A stretch of 64,000 nt of DNA. Source: Timema cristinae. Taxonomy: Eukaryota; Arthropoda; Insecta; Phasmatodea; Timematidae. The DNA lies in NCBI GenBank assembly GCA_039000515.1, contig JBCFYV010000012.1, positions 9,049,486 through 9,113,485 on the forward strand, written 5' to 3'. The position numbers were made by a program, and so were the translations under genes. This document shows positions 22,939 through 35,369 of the stretch, one piece after another. The first letter of the stretch is position 1. Every line of letters starts with the position of its first letter. The notes under the pieces are model-generated. The model saw only the letters and a program-made list of their open reading frames with translations. It searched no databases and was not told where the DNA came from.

Positions 22939-23204
22939 TTAAAAATATCAAATCTCAGACAACCAATTTAATTATAAAAAAAAGAAAAGAAAGACCCAAT
23001 TTAAAAGTGCTAAATTATATACCCCATTTAGTTAAAAACAACAACATAAATAAGGTTACTAGATAAATAATGTATACTACACTAAAATAGAGGAACAAAT
23101 AGGTCTAACACTTATTCCAGAACTGTTTTTTAGAATTAGGATCTAATAAGTTGCTACAAGGTTCTTTAACAAACACAATATATATTTGTTTGTGTCTGAC
23201 ACCT

Positions 23205-23400
23205 TAGCTCAATCAGCAGCATGTCTATCTACTGATTTAATGATCCCGGTTTCGATTCCTGGCGTGATCTTAAAATTTATCACTGGTGAACCTTTCATAT
23301 TGATGAATTAACGGCCGGGGGCTGGATGTTGTGTCTATTCTAGACTTAAGTTAGTTTATAAGTTGTCTGCTGATATAATCAGTCGGTTCAGAAAGTATAT
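23205..23400 (+). mobile_element. tRNA-headed repeat family D, 3'-truncated
   Basis: The head has an A box TTAGCTCAATCAGCAGC and a B box GGTTTCGATTCCTGG. About 120 bases on, TAGTTTATAAGTTGTCTGCT matches the long repeats at 12119-12905 and 59242-59930 in reverse orientation. Confidence 0.55.
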
Positions 23401-23728
23401 GTTAAATACCTCAAATAAATTTGGACCCACGATTATGGTCTCGCGAATAAAGGTGATAATATTGACAGGTCTAAGTTTCTGGTAACGGAGTGTCCAGTGT
23501 TCGAATCTCCACCTGGTGTAATTTTTATTGAAGATGTCATCTGTCTGTCTAAATACATAGGTGCATGCAAAATCATATACATATGTGGAAAGTTATCTGT
23601 ATGGTTAGCAAAAAAAGAAAATAATTTACCTACTGATACGAATAAGAAACAACAAAATAAACCAAACAACCTATTTTCGGATTTAAGATTGAAATATCTC
23701 CTGTACCTTCTGCTTGGTTTTGAAGTAC

Positions 23729-24002
23729 AATAACCCACCTATATGGCGTAGTTAGCTAATGTGCTGGTTTAATGTTGAGCTAGACTTCCAAGGATGAGGA
23801 GATCATGGTTAGAATCTCGCTCGGGCGAATTAGGGGGGGCGGGGGTTCCCTAAATTGTTTTCCACTCTCCCTCCACGCAAATGCGGGTTTACTTCCTCTA
23901 TATTCAACCTTCCCAATTCCTAGCCCATTACTGTAATTAGTACTTAAGTGTACAACCTGAACGGGTAGTAAGACGCGGTGCTAAGTGTTATTATTAGTAT
24001 TA
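23729..24002 (+). mobile_element. SINE family B with 9-bp target duplication
   Basis: The head CCCACCTATATGGCGTAG leads to a B-box remnant, the body (CTCCCTCCACGCAAATGCGG) and tail (CTGAACGGGTAGTAAGACGC), then ATT repeats. The direct repeat TTGAAGTAC flanks it at 23720-23728 and 24003-24011, marking retrotransposed insertion. Confidence 0.85.
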
Positions 24003-24595
24003 TTGAAGTACTTAGACACTACGTAGATATTTTCCCTTGTTAATATATTTATGAAAACTATCAGTGGTGTTAGATTGAACGTCACAGTTCAGCCCTCTAA
24101 ATACATAGATAGTTGATCAAAGGATTAAAAATATGCCAATAAAAATCTACATATTAAAAAAAAGAATATCTAAGTCAATTACACCCAGCTGTTTCTAGCT
24201 CTAAGCGAACATACATACTGTACTTACACTTTTCTTAATAAAATATATAGATTTTCCCTCTTAGATCCACCCCCTATTTCTTTTACAAATTTGACTGATC
24301 CTTTCAAAAGTGAAATGTATGAAACAGATAGAAGGGGTATGGAAGAGGTGAAAATTAGCTAAGCTAACGACTATAGTTCACCAACACTAAAGGTTGGTAC
24401 TCAGTTCCAATGCTGGCGGGATGCGCGGGGAATGGTTTTATACATTGTTATTTTCTCGGGGATTTCACCGTTTATATCTTCAGTTAATATTTCCCCCTTT
24501 AATTTAGTTTCATTTTTGTCCTTTTTTGTGTGTTAATTAATGTAACACGCTAAAACCGAATCGTTAAGTAAAATCCATCAGTACTTTTATATACA

Positions 24596-24812
24596 ACCGC
24601 GTCCTACTAACTGTTCAAACTCTACGTATGATAACCACTATAATGGGGTAAGGATGAGTCAGGAAGCATTATAGAGATAATGCACCCACATTTGCGTGGA
24701 GGGTGGGATTAGTTGGAAGCCTTATGGAGAAAAAACTCCCAGTAGACCCGACCAGGATTAGAACCATGATCTTCCTATTTTTTGAAGGTCAGTCTAGCAT
24801 GAGAGTGACGAA
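24596..24812 (-). mobile_element. SINE family B, diverged
   Basis: The inverted tail CCGCGTCCTACTAACTG opens it; the body includes CACATTTGCGTGGAGGG. The inverted B box (GGATTAGAACCATGATC) is recognisable. Confidence 0.75.
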
Positions 24813-25425
24813 ACTTAAGGCCCGCGGGCCGGATACGGCCCAAGATACATATCTGACAAGCCCGCTTGTCTGCAATACTAGTATATTAATATCCGGCCTG
24901 CATTAATACACGCACACAAAAAATAATACTTTATATAATAATAAAAAAAACACTAGAATTATTTAAAACTGTGCTATACGAGTATTTCTTATCACTTTAA
25001 ATATTTGAGTTTTTAAATATTTTTAAATATTCATAGCCTATTTTAAATTAATAGCATCAAATTGTCTGTATGCATATACCTCCATCGGAGGGCACGCGGA
25101 TTAAATTTCAGGTTCTTCTGGTGTAGTCCACCAGTGTCAGGGAGGTCAGTGTTCGAATTCCAGGAGGTGGCTCTTACCACTTTGTTTTCCTTATCTCCTT
25201 CATTCAAATAGGGATAGATTTCCTCTAAGTTATATCGTACTCATTCCTTATCCACTAGCGTGATTAAAATGTGATTAGTCTGGGTTGGTAGTAAGACTTA
25301 CCGATACAAATACCAAAGTATGAGTTATTAAGCATGTTTGTATTCCGTGGCCCGCAACATCCCTTGAGTTATTGAATCTGGCCCGTCAGCTGGTTTGGGT
25401 TTGAGACCATTAGACCATTCGGCCA
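24812..25425. mobile_element. hAT-like non-autonomous remnant with nested SINE
   Basis: Left end: GAAACTTAAGGCCCGCGGGC. Right end, inverted: GGTCTCAAACCCAAACCAGC, then ACGGGCC. These resemble the widespread hAT terminus CAGGGGTGTCAAACTC...GGCCCGCGGGCC. Family C SINE 25075-25320 lies inside. No transposase is visible. Confidence 0.6.
25075..25320 (+). mobile_element. SINE family C (variant head), degenerate
   Basis: The head contains GGGCACGCGGATTAAA and B box GTGTTCGAATTCCAGG. The body is B-like and the tail is eroded (TTGGTAGTAAGACTTAC). It is nested inside the hAT-like remnant 24812-25425. Confidence 0.55.
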
Positions 25426-25563
25426 CTGAAGTGGGTATCAGTAAACTTGAAATGTAAAAAAGTAATAATATATGAGCTTAGATAAAGCCATAGAACAGGA
25501 GATTGTTCAAGTTTAAACTAAAACATTCAATAAATCACTTCAAAAGTAATCAATTATAGGAAA

Positions 25564-25725
25564 ATGTGGGGAATGCCAGGCCTCCACCGTGGTTCGGATT
25601 CCACGTTAAACTGTAGGTCCTCCATTTCATCTCACAATCACCCTACCATTACACATAAGCGTAAGTGCGTATAACCCGAACGGGTAGTAAGACGCGGTGC
25701 TAATAATAATAATAATAATAATAAT
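25564..25725 (+). mobile_element. SINE family A, 5'-truncated, with target duplication
   Basis: It begins inside the body (TGTGGGGAATGCCAGG) and ends in the shared tail plus an AAT run. AATTATAGGAAA at 25552-25563 and AATTCTAGGAAA at 25726-25737 flank it as a 12-bp target duplication with one mismatch. Confidence 0.88.
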
Positions 25726-25863
25726 AATTCTAGGAAATTGGAATACCCTTTTATCTCATACTACATAGTCAACTAGCTTTTTGAAAAATATTTTGTAAAA
25801 TTATAGGAATAAACAATAAGTAGCCCACATTGAAAACATTAAAAAAAATTTATTTTACAGTGG

Positions 25864-27978
25864 TCAAAATTGTAAGAATTTGTTAGGAGTGATGATACAT
25901 AATACATCCTTTGGAGTATGGTTACATCAAATTGTAAGAAGTTGTTAGGAGTGATGATACATAATACATCATTTGGAGTATGGTTACATCAAATTGTAAG
26001 AATTTGTTAGGAGTGATGATACATAATACATCCTTTGGAGTATGGTTACATCAAATTGTTGAATTTGTTAGGAGTGATGATACATAATACATCCTTTGGA
26101 GTATGGTTACATCAAATTGTAAGAATTTGTTAGGAGTGATGATACATAATACATCCTTTGGAGTATGGTTACATCAAATTGAAAGAAGTTGTTAGGAGTG
26201 ATGATACATAATATATCCTTTGGAGTATGGTTACATCATATTGTAAGAATTTGTTAGGAGTGATGATACATAATACATCCTTTGGAGTATGGTTACATCA
26301 AATTGTAAGAATTTGTTAGGAGTGATGATACATAATACATCCTTTGGAGTATGGTTACATCAAATTGTAAGAATTTGTTAGGAGTGATGATACATAATAT
26401 ATCATTTGGAGTATGGTTACATCAAATTGTAAGAATTTGTTAGGAGTGATGATACATAATATATCCTTTGGAGTATGGTTACATCAAATTGTAATAATAT
26501 GTTAGGAGTGATGATACATAATACATCCTTTGGAATATGGTTACATCAAATTGTAAGAATTTGTTAGGAGTGATGATACATAATACATCCTTTGGAGTAT
26601 GGTTACATCAAATTGTAAGAATTTGTTAGGAGTGATGATACATAATACATCCTTTGGAGTATGGTTACATCAAATTGTAAGAAGTTGTTAGGAGTGATGA
26701 TACATAATACATCCTTTGGAGTATGGTTACATCAAATTGTAAGAATTTGTTAGGAGTGATGATACATAATACATCCTTTGGAGTATGGTTACATCAAATT
26801 GTAAGAATTTGTTAGGAGTGATGATACATAATATATCATTTGGAGTATGGTTACATCAAATTGTAAGAATTTGTTAGGAGTGATGATACATAATACATCC
26901 TTTGGAGTATGGTTACATCAAATTGTAAGAATTTGTTAGGAGTGATGATACATAATACATCCTTTGGAGTATGGTTACATCAAATTGTAAGAATTTGTTA
27001 GGAGTGATGATACATAATACATCCTTTGGAGTATGGTTACATCAAATTGTAAGAAGGTGTTAGGAGTGATGATACATAATACATCCTTTGGAGTATGGTT
27101 ACATCAAATTGTAAGAATTTGTTAGGAGTGATGATACATAATATATCCTTTGGAGTATGGTTACATCAAATTGTAAGAATTTGTTAGGAGTGATGATACA
27201 TAATACATCCTTTGGAGTATGGTTACTTCAAATTGTAAGAATTTGTTAGGAGTGATGATACATAATATATCATTTGGAGTATGGTTACTTCAAATTGTAA
27301 GAATTTGTTAGGAGTGATGATACATAATATATCATTTGGAGTATGGTTACTTCAAATTGTAAGAATTTGTTAGGAGTGATGATACATAATATATCATTTG
27401 GAGTATGGTTACATCAAATTGTAAGAAGTTGTTAGGAGTGATGATACATAATACATCCTTTGGAGTATGGTTACATCAAATTGTAAGAATTTGTTAGGAG
27501 TGATGATATATAATATATCATTTGGAGTATGGTTACATCAAATTGTAAGAATTTGTTAGGAGTGATGATACATAATATATCATTTGGAGTATGGTTACAT
27601 CAAATTGTAAGAATTTGTTAGGAGTGATGATACATAATATATCATTTGGAGTATGGTTACATCAAATTGTAAGAAGTTGTTAGGAGTGATGATACATAAT
27701 ACATCCTTTGGAGTATGGTTACATCAAATTGTAAGAATTTGTTAGGAGTGATGATACATAATATATCATTTGGAGTATGGTTACATCAAATTGTAAGAAT
27801 TTGTTAGGAGTGATGATACATAATATATCATTTGGAGTATGGTTACATCAAATTGTAAGAAGGTGTTAGGAGTGATGATACATAATACATCCTTTGGAGT
27901 ATGGTTACTTCAAATTGTAAGAATTTGTTAGGAGTGATGATACATAATATATCATTTGGAGTATGGTTACATCATATT
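25864..27978 (+). repeat. 62-bp satellite array, about 34 copies
   Basis: The unit is CAAATTGTAAGAATTTGTTA, GGAGTGATGATACATAATAC, ATCCTTTGGAGTATGGTTAC, AT. Copies are highly alike. A variant with ATATATCATTTGG clusters after 27240. The array is flanked by SINEs A and C. Confidence 0.96.
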
Positions 27979-28029
27979 GGATCAGGTAACCTATTTGGAC
28001 CTCACACAGTGTTCAAACTATCACATTTG

Positions 28030-28278
28030 TCTAACGTTGGCTAACCTCATTGGTGTGCACGCGGACTAAACGTAAAGCTCATATGGTCTGTTTTATGGTG
28101 ATAGGGAGGTCGGAGATCGAATCCAAGCCAAGTCCTCTGTGATTTTTATACTAAATTTTTACAACGCTCTCCCTACGCGAATTCTGGTTCATTCGATCTA
28201 AATACTACTTTTCTTAACCCAACCTATTGATGTATCCAGATTCAGATATTAAGAACGGGTAGTAAAATGTGGTGCAAA
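28030..28278 (+). mobile_element. SINE family C
   Basis: The head has TTGGTGTGCACGCGGAC and B box GGAGATCGAATCCAAG. The body is B-like (CTCTCCCTACGCGAATTC) and the tail is AACGGGTAGTAAAATGTGG. It starts about 50 bases past the 62-bp satellite. Confidence 0.65.
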
Positions 28279-29059
28279 AACTAAACAAATAACTTTGACC
28301 CTTTTCCCCAAGACCTACCTTTCTGATCCTCTGTAGACAGGATTGATGCTGGGCGCTGGCCTTGCTTACATAGTATAACCACTTTTTTCCCTAGTCAGTA
28401 GTTACAATGTTCATTTCCTATGGCTATCTTGTACAAAGCTACACTGTTTTTGGTTTATCACTCACAGCCTGTTACTCACGCATTCGTAAGTGTTATGCAA
28501 ATGTTTTAAACGTTATTACAAATATATATGTATATATCTTGTGGTGATTACGTTAGCCTTGAATGTGTGAGACAACCTATTACTTAGTGAGTCAAACGTT
28601 TTTGAACACAAGTAGTCATACCTAAATAAAACTAATAAGGATTATGTTGAGGTTATTGTAGGGGTTACAACTTTCATTTTGAGAAAAAAAAAATGAAAAA
28701 CCTAAATTAAGAAGCAATACATGTCCAACCAGAGTGAGCTTCTTAAGTGCGTGTTAGGTGCGCAGCAACTAACCTAGTCCTGCCGTTTTTTAAAGTAAAT
28801 AAATATATGTTTAGTAAAGCTTGAAACTCATAATAATTTAAATTTCAATATTCTTATATTAATTTTAAGAAAAAACTGCTAAAGATAGTATTGAAATATT
28901 AGAATGAGATAGTATAAAACTTTTACTAGCGTGACCAGAGGTGTTAAATATTTTATATTTACAAGCGGGGTCTGATGAAATAGTGGATTCCAAAATTTAC
29001 TTAACAAAAATAATAGACTATCAGTGTAGTAGAAGATTGAAATTTATCAGGAAGTTTAA

Positions 29060-30150
29060 AGGGTCTTAACATTCCTAAATTTAAAAATGGACCAGGTAAT
29101 GGGTAAGAGGTCCTCTCAAATTTCCAAAACTAATAGAATAAAACATATTTTTGGGTAGTATGGTATTGAAATATTTCAATAAACGTAAAGGGGAAAACTA
29201 AAATAACCATAAGAGTATAAACCTTTAAAATTTAAAATGATGCTCCAGGAAATGGACATTTCCAAAACCAAAATAATCAACCTCTTATCAGTATGGTAAC
29301 ATTTTGAATTTTGGTGAGAAGTTATCGAAAATAGCTCTAAATCACAAACACGTTTCAAAATTTGAAATTTTTAAGTGAATGGTGGGGGTGGGGAGCAGGG
29401 CTGTGATATAGGGGGTGGGGTATAAATATCCAAATTAATAGAAACATCAACGTTTCTGTAGATTAAAAACTAGAAATTTTGAAGACAACTGTAAAAGTGT
29501 TGAAATTTTTGTAATTTTAAAATCAAGACCTGGTTTTAAGGAGAGCTAAGAATTTTAAAATATAATAGAAAAACATTTCTTGCGTTATGATATAAAATTG
29601 TAATACTTACGAGCAGTTAAGAGGACCACCCTAAATAATAAAAAATAAAATAATATTTTACATTTCAAAATTGGTTCTGAAAAATAGGGAGCTCCCAACT
29701 TTCTAAATTAATAAAAATATATTAATTGGCATGTTAGAAATTAAAAATTCAGGTAAATGTACGAGTTAGAAATTATAAATATACATAATGCAGAATAATA
29801 ATTTTCATCGTGGCTGAAAATTTATATTTGGCAGCACGTTATAAAAACTATACAAGGTAAGAAAATAACTCTTAAAATTTCAAAATGTGAATTCAGGAAA
29901 CGTGTGGAGTTTTGAGGAAGGGAAGTATCTCGGAATCTCTAAAAAAAATATAAAAAAATTGAAATTTTGGCGGAGAAGAAAATTTCAATCTGATAAATTC
30001 GTAAAAGGAACATCCCAGGTAACATAAAAATATCGATATTTTTCAATATACAATAGAGGTGCAGGAAATGGGGGAAATGTGGCTTTGTGTGTATGGGGGA
30101 TTAGGGAACAAGGGAGTTCCCTTAAAATTCTTAAACTAATAAAAAAAAAG
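29060..30150 (+). repeat. Decayed tandem or dispersed low-complexity repeat
   Basis: A motif like TTTCCAAAACTAATAGAATA recurs about every 140-430 bases (29119, 29257, 29423, 29696, 30127), each near G/A-rich patches (GGAAATGG, GAGGTCCTC). It looks like an old array. Confidence 0.4.
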
Positions 30151-30857
30151 ACTTTCTCTATATGGCAGACAGTTATAATTTTGTATAGGGAGATGAAAAA
30201 ATCTAAAAATAAACAACCACAAAACCAAAATATTATATTAAAGAGGATTCACCAGGGCTGCGTTAAAAAATTTAGTAGAATAAGCAATATCTTAGTTAAA
30301 ATAAACAACTTCTAGTGACATAGTGTGGTGAAAATTTATACCCTTTGGGCAACGATGTTGGACATATATACAATATATCTTTTAAACAGTCTATTATTTA
30401 ATTTACGCTCTTTGGCTTTTTTCCCCAACATGGTTCTGTAACAATGTCTATTACTAGGTATTACTTATATTATGAACATGCTTAAGCAAATATAGCGTTG
30501 TCAATGAATTGCGTTCTTTCATTCTCTCATTTTGAGGGAAAGATAATATTTTGTTTCAAATTTTAATTTATTTTAATTTATTGATACCAATAGTAGTCTG
30601 GGAGTGCGATAGTTAGCTCAGGTTCGTACAAGGGGGCACTATAAAAATATTGGTCTTTTGATGTTGAACGTCCTAATTTGATGTAGATTGGTGCGGCTTA
30701 CCCGTGAGAAGGACGGCTAAACTGCTGTCAGGAAGTTTGTACGATTGTGTCATACCAGTTATTTTGTAAAAGTGTAAATATCATTAGATACAATGTAGCA
30801 TCCTCACAAATAGTGCGCGTATATCGACCTGTCGTCTTTAATTATAATAATTAGGTT

Positions 30858-31046
30858 TAGTTTTTTTTATGTTTGGATTTTCTTAAAACAATTCACTATA
30901 GTAATTATCAGTTCCTCTGTCCTCTGTCAAGGCAAAAAAAATCTGATGGCTTGAGATTTTTTGGCTGGACAGAGGACAGAGGAACTGATTATTGTTATTA
31001 TTATAGTGGATTGTTTTGAATAAATAAAAACAGAAAAAAAAAATTA
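30858..31046. repeat. MITE-like inverted repeat, about 190 bp
   Basis: TTATCAGTTCCTCTGTCCTC and its complement at 30974-31000 form the core. Outer arms (AAAACAATTCACTATAGTAA facing TTATAGTGGATTGTTTT) and A/T-runs extend the pairing. No clear target duplication. Confidence 0.7.
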
Positions 31047-31142
31047 AAAATCTGGCCTCGTTAGTCTCTGTCCCGGGGGGAAAACCATTGCGTCACGTTA
31101 CAATATATCGCGTGTCCATTACATCGCGTTTTTCTAGGGTAG

Positions 31143-31948
31143 TGGCCTGTCTCTCACCTCAGACTCTCACCTTGAAGGTGGGGTTGGTTGAAAGGATAGT
31201 GTGCCTGTCTCTCACCTCAGACTCTCACCTTGAAGGTGGATCTGGTTGAAAGGATAGTGTGCCTGTCTCTCACCTCAGACTCTCACCTTGAAGGTGGGGT
31301 GGTTGAAAGGATAGTGTGCCTGACTCTCACCTCAGACTCTCACCTTGAAGGTGGAGCTGGTTGAAAGAATAGTGTGCCTGTCTCTCACCTCAGACTCTCA
31401 CCTTGAAGGTGGAGTGGTTGAAAGGATAGTGTGCCTGTCTCTCACCTCAGACTCTCACCTTGAAGGTGGGGTTGGTTGAAAGGATAGTGTGCCTGACTCT
31501 CACCTCAGACTCTCACCTTGAAGGTGGGGTTGGTTGAAAGGATAGTGTGCCTGACTCTCACCTCAGACTCTCACCTTGAAGGTGGGGTTGGTTGAAAGGA
31601 TAGTGTGCCTGTCTCTCACCTCAGACTCTCACCTTGAATGTGGGGTTGGTTGAAAGAATAGTGTGCCTGTCTCTCACCTCAGACTCTCACCTTGAAGGTG
31701 GGGTTGGTTGAAAGGATAGTGTGCCTGTCTCTCACCTCAGACTCTCACCTTGAAGGTGGAGTGGTTGAAAGGATAGTGTGCCTGATCTCATCACCTCACC
31801 TCTGAAGGTGGGGTTGGTTGAAAGGATAGTGTGCCTGGTCTCTCACCTCAGACTCTCACCTTGAAGGTGGGGTTGGTTGAAAGGATAGTGTGCCTGTCTC
31901 TCACCTCAGACTCTCACCTTGAAGGTGGAGCTGGTTGAAAGGATAATG
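31143..31948 (+). repeat. 56-58-bp minisatellite, about 14 copies
   Basis: The unit is GGATAGTGTGCCTGTCTCTC, ACCTCAGACTCTCACCTTGA, AGGTGGGGTTGGTTGAAA. Each unit holds the short palindrome CACCTTGAAGGTG. A decayed unit continues to about 32015. Confidence 0.95.
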
Positions 31949-32239
31949 AGCCTAACTCCCCTTGTTGCTAAAGTTGATTACAAGGATAGTGTACCCGTCT
32001 CTCATCTTGAAATTAAGTAGGTAGTTAAATTTATAAAGTACTCATCTGTTCAAGACAGGGCGGCAAAACTTAGCATATTTACTCTCATGTTTCCATTCGC
32101 CAAGTTATAATACGACCTCAAAAACATTATTATATTGAGTTTCTTAAGTATCAACTAAGCCTATCAAATTTCATTTGGAAGAAAAACTACTTCAGATTTC
32201 TGGAAAAATCTACCCGCAAATTAAAGGTACTTCCATGTG

Positions 32240-33720
32240 AACGCGCACGATCCCCTCATATGTAAACTTGTATATGGGTAGATTGGAACGTATGCTCCTG
32301 GGAAGACATCCGTTGCAGCCCCTTGGTTGGTTCAGATACATCGATGACATATTTATGATTTGGACCAGCCCCACTCAGCAACTCGACTCCTTCCTGGCAG
32401 ACCTCAACAAATTTTCGTCGTTAAGATTTACCTGGAAAATATCCACATTCAGAATTACTTTTCTGTATGTATATATCACACTCCATCATGTACACCTGAA
32501 AACAACAGTGTACACCAAGGAAATCAACCAGCATCAATACCTTCATTATGACAGCTGCCACCCTACAAGCACAAAGAGATCACTCCCATATAGCCTAGCC
32601 ATTAGAGTCAAAATAATTTTTTCCGACCAAAATGACCTTTTACAATACAATAAAAAACTGCAACATGCTTTTATGAACAATGGCTACCCCAAAGCACTTG
32701 TGTGTAGTCAACTAGACAGAGCTCAAAATAGCGGGCCCACAACATTAACAGAAACAAACATCATCCCTCTGGTCATTACATACCACCCTGGACTCCAAAA
32801 ACTCAACAATCTCTTTAAAACAGGCTTCCCCATACTTCAATCCTTCGCCACTACGCAACATATCTTCAAGGAACCTCCAAAAGTAACCTTTATACAACCA
32901 GCCAACCTACGCAACTTACATGTAAAACCCAAACTACCAGACCCCACTATTAAACCTGATCCCAAACAAATATCAGGTTCATTTCCCTGCAACAACACCT
33001 CCTGCAAAACCTGGACAATACATAAACCAACAAATTCATTCTCCAGCAACATAACTAAAATAAACTGCCCTATAAAAGCCCACCATACTTGTGATTCTGA
33101 AAATCTCATCTACCAACTGGAATGCAACCAATGACAAGCACAACACATTGGTCTCAAAACAGAAAAACTAAGAAAGAAAATGAATGGTCATAGACATGAC
33201 ACAAAAATGAAAAATAAAGATAAGCCTCTAGCATCACGTGCTGAAACCCATAATCTGGACTTTAATCACTGTTACACAACCAAGGGGGTCAAATCCCTGA
33301 ACAAAGAAATATGCAACCCTTCACAACTAAGGATATGGGAACTGGCCCTTCAATATATCATCAGATACAGACAATCCCCTAACCTCAACCTTAGGTAATT
33401 CTCCTCCTTCCTACCAGCACTCTTATTATTACATTCAATGTCAAAATAATGCAGTATATAACACAATTTTTAGTTTTTCTGTCTATTTATATATCTATTT
33501 ATTCAAAATTCTATCATTTATGCAGTGATATCATAACTGAAAAACAGTCATCTCTGGACAGTCAACCTTGCAGTTCAACCAAGAACATCAGCCTACTCTC
33601 TTGACCTGATGAAGCTGTCTGTGACAGTGAAAGCTTGTTCTTAAAAAGTGTTGTTTTTAGTGTTCTATCCAAACAATTTATACTCCAGTATCACCTAGGT
33701 AAGTGTGCTGGCATTCCTCC
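32240..33720 (+). mobile_element. Penelope-like retroelement, degenerate and 5'-truncated
   Basis: Reading from 32240 gives NLYMGRLERMLLG, then the RT catalytic box WFRYIDDIFMIW (YIDD) and LADLNKFSSLRFTWK, as in Penelope-like reverse transcriptases. The frame runs to TGA at 33134. After the stop, the same frame continues with a GIY-YIG-like endonuclease region (ENLIYQLECNQ, then HIGLKTEKLRKKMNGHRHD at 33150-33200) to 33398. The RT palm before YIDD is missing. A hammerhead-like core lies downstream at 33600-33645. With an internal stop and a lost 5' half it cannot be autonomous. Confidence 0.85.
33600..33645 (+). ncRNA. Hammerhead-ribozyme-like core
   Basis: CTGATGA (33606-33612) is followed by a 6-bp stem GCTGTC-TGT-GACAGT (one G-U) and GAAA (33629-33632), the conserved hammerhead core order. 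Penelope-like elements are known to carry hammerhead motifs in their terminal repeats. Stems I and III are not convincing here, so activity is doubtful. Confidence 0.45.
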
Positions 33721-35369
33721 TAATTTAAACCATAATTTAGCCTAGTCAACTATTCCAAATAACTTATATTGAGTTTCTGTCACTTTTGGCAGCCAAATTT
33801 TCACACGAAGCCATTTATTTTTGATTACGTTAACATTTTCCTTTTAACCATTTTTACAAGCGTCTTATAGCTGTCACTTACCACCACTGTTATTTACTTC
33901 TCTGGAAAAAAAGTCTAGATAAAAGGGTATATTTTTAATTTATAGATTACATTCTTATTTTATTATTTCATCTTTGCTTTTCATTGCACCAGAGCAATTT
34001 GAATTTTCAAATTCAAGTCTCCAAGTTTTTCTAAGGACATTACATTTCTGACAATTTAGAAACTCTCCCCCTCCCATGGGGTGTTGGTTAACCTTATATT
34101 CCTATTGGCTGTACGTCAGAGTAGCTGTGTAGAGAAGGTGGGAAAACACGACGTGATGGACCTGCAATGTATTTGTACCAAAAACGTAATGTAATGAACG
34201 TGCGATATAATTGTATACACCCTCTGTCCCGTGATCTACATAGTGCAGCGTTTCAGCTTTTTAGGTCTTCTAGAGCTTTCGGAAGGTGTGGAAAGCTCAC
34301 GCAACACACACACACACACTTTAGAAAATTATGTATAGAGGCATTATACTTTTGGTTTATTTTTCACAAGGTAGGAATTTTTATCTGGCTTTGTTAGCCC
34401 AGCGAACTCCAAGGTCTTCGATTAGAGTAGCGGCATAAAAGGCCTTGACTCATTTTGTCATAGCTTCCTATTATTACATGGACATACGCCAGTAGCATGT
34501 AGGCCCACCTGGTACATCCCATAGGCTATTTTCCGTGAGCGAGAGTGTGTATTGTGATGTCATTTAACTACTTTCCACATCAGTTAATTTTAGTTACTCC
34601 CCACACACATCTGTGGTTGTGAGGACCACCTGTCACATCCCTAGGCTATTTCGTAGAGAGAGAGTGTATTGTGATGTCCAACCAGTTGATTTACCGTTAT
34701 TCTCATCCCCCTAACCCTCCCCGAGACCATACCCCTGGACCCGAGGGTGGAGGACAACCACAGTATCCTAGGACTGATGGGCTTAGCCCATTTGATTTTT
34801 ATGTGTGCTCATTAGATTTTAATGTGTGGCCCAGCCCCATTAGATGTTTGCTCCAATAGTGTTTAATGTGAGCCCAATGGCTTTGTATGTATGGCAGTCT
34901 CGAGCACTCCTCCCACGACGTGTTGGCACGGGGGTTCAAACTCAGGACCATAATTAATCAGTCAGTGTTTGGAGCTCACCCCTCAGAATCCACAGACTGA
35001 GAGAAGTGGAGCCTGGTTACTAATGAGTGACCACAACCTTGGCATACAGATCCCCCTCCCGGTTCGAAGAGAGCATTTACGGTCATTTTCCGGGGCCTCA
35101 GGGCAGTCATTTCCAGTAAACACGTTCAATCAGAAAATTCCTGTCAGCTCCGTGACACGGATTTTTGTGTTACACAATGGCGTGAGCGCTAAGTGTCTCC
35201 GACACTCTATCATTAACAATATTATTATTATCTACTGTAAAAGGACTCCTATATTAGGGTTTTGACCGGAAAGCACAATTACGTCAAGATACACTTGAAA
35301 CAAAATTATGTGTGAATATTATAAACTGTTCCTCCTAGCAATTCTAAACGGTTCTCTCCAACCAAGAAA
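33721..35369. other. Gap between the Penelope-like element and the 36.2 kb gene
   Basis: Apart from the direct repeats at 34500-34682 and a short CA run (34305-34319), no gene is recognised. The segment 34690-35170 is more GC-rich than its surroundings. Confidence 0.45.
34500..34682 (+). repeat. Two direct repeats of about 55 bp
   Basis: ACATCCCATAGGCTATTTTC...GTGTGTATTGTGATGTC and ACATCCCTAGGCTATTTCGT...GTGTATTGTGATGTCC lie about 120 bases apart. Function unknown. Confidence 0.6.

Noticed and set aside
25864..27978. CRISPR array
   Set aside because: Units are contiguous with no unique spacers and the genome is eukaryotic; it is a satellite.
34304..34320. (CA)n run as a notable microsatellite
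   Set aside because: Only about eight units and not associated with any other structure.
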